From positions 1 through 43,322 of the forward strand of contig CAINGB010000005.1 in NCBI GenBank assembly GCA_903848275.1: DNA of 43,322 nucleotides. Reading direction: 5' to 3'. Both the position numbers and the translations under genes were made by a program. This DNA comes from Candidatus Uhrbacteria bacterium (GTDB lineage: Bacteria > Patescibacteriota > Patescibacteriia > UBA9934). Below are positions 41,435-43,322 of the stretch, piece by piece (within the stretch, counting starts at the first letter, position 1; every line of letters starts with the position of its first letter). The notes under the pieces were generated by a model. The model had not been told where the DNA came from and did no database searches. It saw nothing but the letters and a program-made list of their open reading frames with translations.

Positions 41435-42986
41435 ACGGCAACCTCACCATCTCCTTCTCCCCATCTTTTACAAGCTGAGTCAGCAACCCCTCCCAGTCAA
41501 AAAACGGCAAGACAAACAACATGTACCCCAAGCCGATCGGGTGGTTCAAATACGGCGAGAAGACGTGGGTGACAAAGAGAGCGACCACACCAGCGTACAG
41601 GCCGATGGTCAGCCAACGGTGACCGTGATTGTGGTAGGTGAAGTAGAAGGCGCGGCTGACGACGACGAGGTACCAAACGAAGGCGATGAGGCCGAGCAAG
41701 CCCATCTTGAGCCAAATGTCTTGATAGCCCCATTCAAAACGATAAGTGGTGTATTCGCCAGTTGGGTTGGTGGCCCGAATCCGTGGGTCGTCAGTAATGA
41801 AGGTGACGTTGTGACCAAAGCCCCGGCCCAACATCGGACTCGCCACAATCTCCTGGTACATCGGGTAAAGCAAATTCCAACGGCTGCTAATAGCCAGGCC
41901 ACGATCGTCCGCTTGCGACGATTTATAGAAAGCCGCATCTTTTAAATTTGGATGCTTGGGAATCGGGCTAACAATTACCGCCCAGAATAGCACTACACCA
42001 ACAGCCATCACCACACCAACTCGACCAGCATTCAAAACATATTTACCAACAGTTTTCGGTGCATCAAGTAAGGCGAACAACGCGACAATGGCAGCTCCAG
42101 CCACCGCCCCAAGCACAAAGCTCCTGCTCAAACTCGCCACAAACGTGGCCGTGCAAAGAATCAGCGTCGCCTTAGCTGCGAGCGGCATCCTCTCACTCTT
42201 CCACACCGTAAACTTCGCCGCCACCAGCGCAAAAATCATGACCATCGGGAAGAAATGCGCCGGCTCGAAAACGCGGAAGTACCAGGGGCTGGCACTCGAC
42301 AAAAAGTGACCGACAAACCAGTTCGGTCCAGTGAGTAACGTCACCTCGGCAATCCGGGCGTCACGCACAAACTCGTAAACTCCCCGCAGTAATCCCCCCG
42401 GCAAATGCGTGAAGAGGAAAACAATCAACAACGTATTCACGCAAATGAAAACAGTACTGGCAAAAAATACCTGCAACAATTCCCGCTTCTTATTGCTATC
42501 CCAAACGATCGACAACAGCGGCAATAAATAGGCGATCGTCACATAACTATTCGCATCATCGAACGCTTGACCAACGTTGTTCTGCGCGAAGCCAATCACG
42601 GTACCAACCACCACCGCCACGAGTAACAGCAACCACGGCGTATCACGCAACACCATGAACTTGGGCCACGTCTTAGTCTTAATCGACGTCGCGAGCCAAG
42701 CCAACATCACCGCCGCAAAAATCACCATCCTGATGCTCAAACTAAATCCGCCAACACTAGCGTCAATCAAGTGACCATGTCCGCCCACCATAATCTCCGC
42801 AAAAGCAATTAGCAACCCATTAACTGGATTCTTATACGCCATGACGGCCGTCACCACAAAAATGACGCCGAGCACAATCAACGACGGAATTTGTTGATGC
42901 TGAATAGGAATCGCCACCAGCGTCGTAAGCGTCAATGCCGCCAACACTACCCCTGCTGTCTTGCCGATGAATTGCTTGCTAAACAT
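41388..42986 (-). CDS. O-antigen ligase/polymerase-like membrane protein
   Basis: A 532-residue protein with about 12 hydrophobic segments and a large extracytoplasmic loop, the Wzy/WaaL/RfaL-type layout. The loop holds SRWNLLYPMYQEIVASPMLGRGFGHN, like the family's conserved SR...W..A......P..G.G motif. It probably joins or polymerises surface glycans together with the GT2 enzyme 9 nt upstream. The C-terminus overlaps the fic gene on the other strand. Confidence 0.87.
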   Translation of the reverse strand: MFSKQFIGKTAGVVLAALTLTTLVAIPIQHQQIPSLIVLGVIFVVTAVMAYKNPVNGLLIAFAEIMVGGHGHLIDASVGGFSLSIRMVIFAAVMLAWLATSIKTKTWPKFMVLRDTPWLLLLVAVVVGTVIGFAQNNVGQAFDDANSYVTIAYLLPLLSIVWDSNKKRELLQVFFASTVFICVNTLLIVFLFTHLPGGLLRGVYEFVRDARIAEVTLLTGPNWFVGHFLSSASPWYFRVFEPAHFFPMVMIFALVAAKFTVWKSERMPLAAKATLILCTATFVASLSRSFVLGAVAGAAIVALFALLDAPKTVGKYVLNAGRVGVVMAVGVVLFWAVIVSPIPKHPNLKDAAFYKSSQADDRGLAISSRWNLLYPMYQEIVASPMLGRGFGHNVTFITDDPRIRATNPTGEYTTYRFEWGYQDIWLKMGLLGLIAFVWYLVVVSRAFYFTYHNHGHRWLTIGLYAGVVALFVTHVFSPYLNHPIGLGYMLFVLPFFDWEGLLTQLVKDGEKEMVRLPFKLQSSTSLSREKLQ

Positions 42987-42995
42987 AATCTTTAA

Positions 42996-43322
42996 CTAAC
43001 CTCGCTTAATAACCGCCGCGCCGTAAGCCAACATTATAAACACCGGTGCCAGAATCCACAAAAGCAAAGCCGAGCCAACCCCATGATGCTTGGCAAAATA
43101 TTTACGCATACTCTCCCGCACCCACTTTTGTTTGCGAATCGTGGCCAACTGGTTAAACGTATGGCCCTTGTGGTGCACAATCTCCACGTCGGCATAATGA
43201 CGAATGGTGAAGCCCGCGTCATGTGCCATCTTGCAATAATCCACCTCTTCAAACCAAATGAAATAACGCTCGTCAAACAAACCAATCTTATCGATAACTT
43301 CTTTACGAATCATCATGAACGC
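42996..43322 (-). CDS. Family-2 glycosyltransferase (partial)
   Basis: C-terminal portion of a GT2 (rhamnosyltransferase-like) enzyme; the frame is open to the right window edge, so the N-terminal catalytic Rossmann part is missing. Visible: MMIRKEVIDKIGLFDERYFIWFEEVDYCKMAHDAGF, the typical acceptor-side block with FDE and EEVDYC, and HHKGHT, then one C-terminal hydrophobic segment (LLLWILAPVFIMLAYGAAVI). It is co-transcribed with the O-antigen ligase-like gene and extends the surface-polysaccharide theme. Confidence 0.9.
   Translation of the reverse strand, partial: AFMMIRKEVIDKIGLFDERYFIWFEEVDYCKMAHDAGFTIRHYADVEIVHHKGHTFNQLATIRKQKWVRESMRKYFAKHHGVGSALLLWILAPVFIMLAYGAAVIKRG

Overview
The window looks like a bacterial chromosome segment, most likely from a small-genome lineage of the Candidate Phyla Radiation (Patescibacteria). 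This is an inference from overall character: tightly packed genes with ATGA overlaps, a helicase-dead PriA homologue, a GT2 protein with a LysM-like tail, many SD-less starts, and palindromic elements inside and between genes. No rRNA, tRNA or CRISPR array is visible, so lineage cannot be fixed here.

Layout. (1) 1-8 kb: the 3' part of a UvrD-type helicase/RecB-type nuclease, then a cell-shape operon (DciA-like protein, small membrane protein, mreB, mreC, mreD, PBP2/mrdA). (2) 8-14.3 kb: greA with its own promoter and leader hairpin, then lysS, a nucleotidyltransferase, serS, alr, an FtsQ-like POTRA protein and a Bcp peroxiredoxin, mostly overlapping. (3) 14.3-15.3 kb: an AT-rich islet with two unknown small genes and a candidate structured RNA on the minus strand. 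(4) 15.3-19.2 kb, minus strand: M23 murein hydrolase, gltX, a WecG/TagA glycosyltransferase and a small membrane protein. (5) 19.3-28.2 kb: clpB under a CIRCE-type operator, ppa, a secreted lysozyme-like protein, a MEMO-like protein, the PriA homologue, def and fmt. (6) 28.2-31.7 kb: a palindromic element flanked by 8-bp direct repeats, an ABC exporter and a DUF2779-type nuclease.

(7) 31.7-41.4 kb is an accessory island, visibly AT-richer than the core in many stretches. It holds a frameshifted HEPN-like gene, a short RhuM-type protein, a probable Panacea antitoxin/RelE-like toxin pair, a PIN-like pseudogene, an IS1595/ISXO2-type element, a hyaluronan-synthase-like GT2 with a LysM-like tail, a DinD-RhuM-MazG operon, and a Fic protein under an elaborate operator array. 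(8) 41.4 kb to the end returns to surface-polysaccharide genes: an O-antigen ligase-like protein and a GT2 cut by the window edge.

Themes. Cell-wall genes (Mre/PBP2, Alr, FtsQ, M23, lysozyme-like) recur alongside translation genes (LysS, SerS, GltX, Def, Fmt). Most core genes lack a Shine-Dalgarno sequence, and several have a -10 box only 7-11 nt before the start, suggesting leaderless or near-leaderless transcripts. Structured palindromic sequences lie both between genes and, translated in frame, within two helicase-family genes. These short elements and the candidate RNAs are the least explained content of the window.
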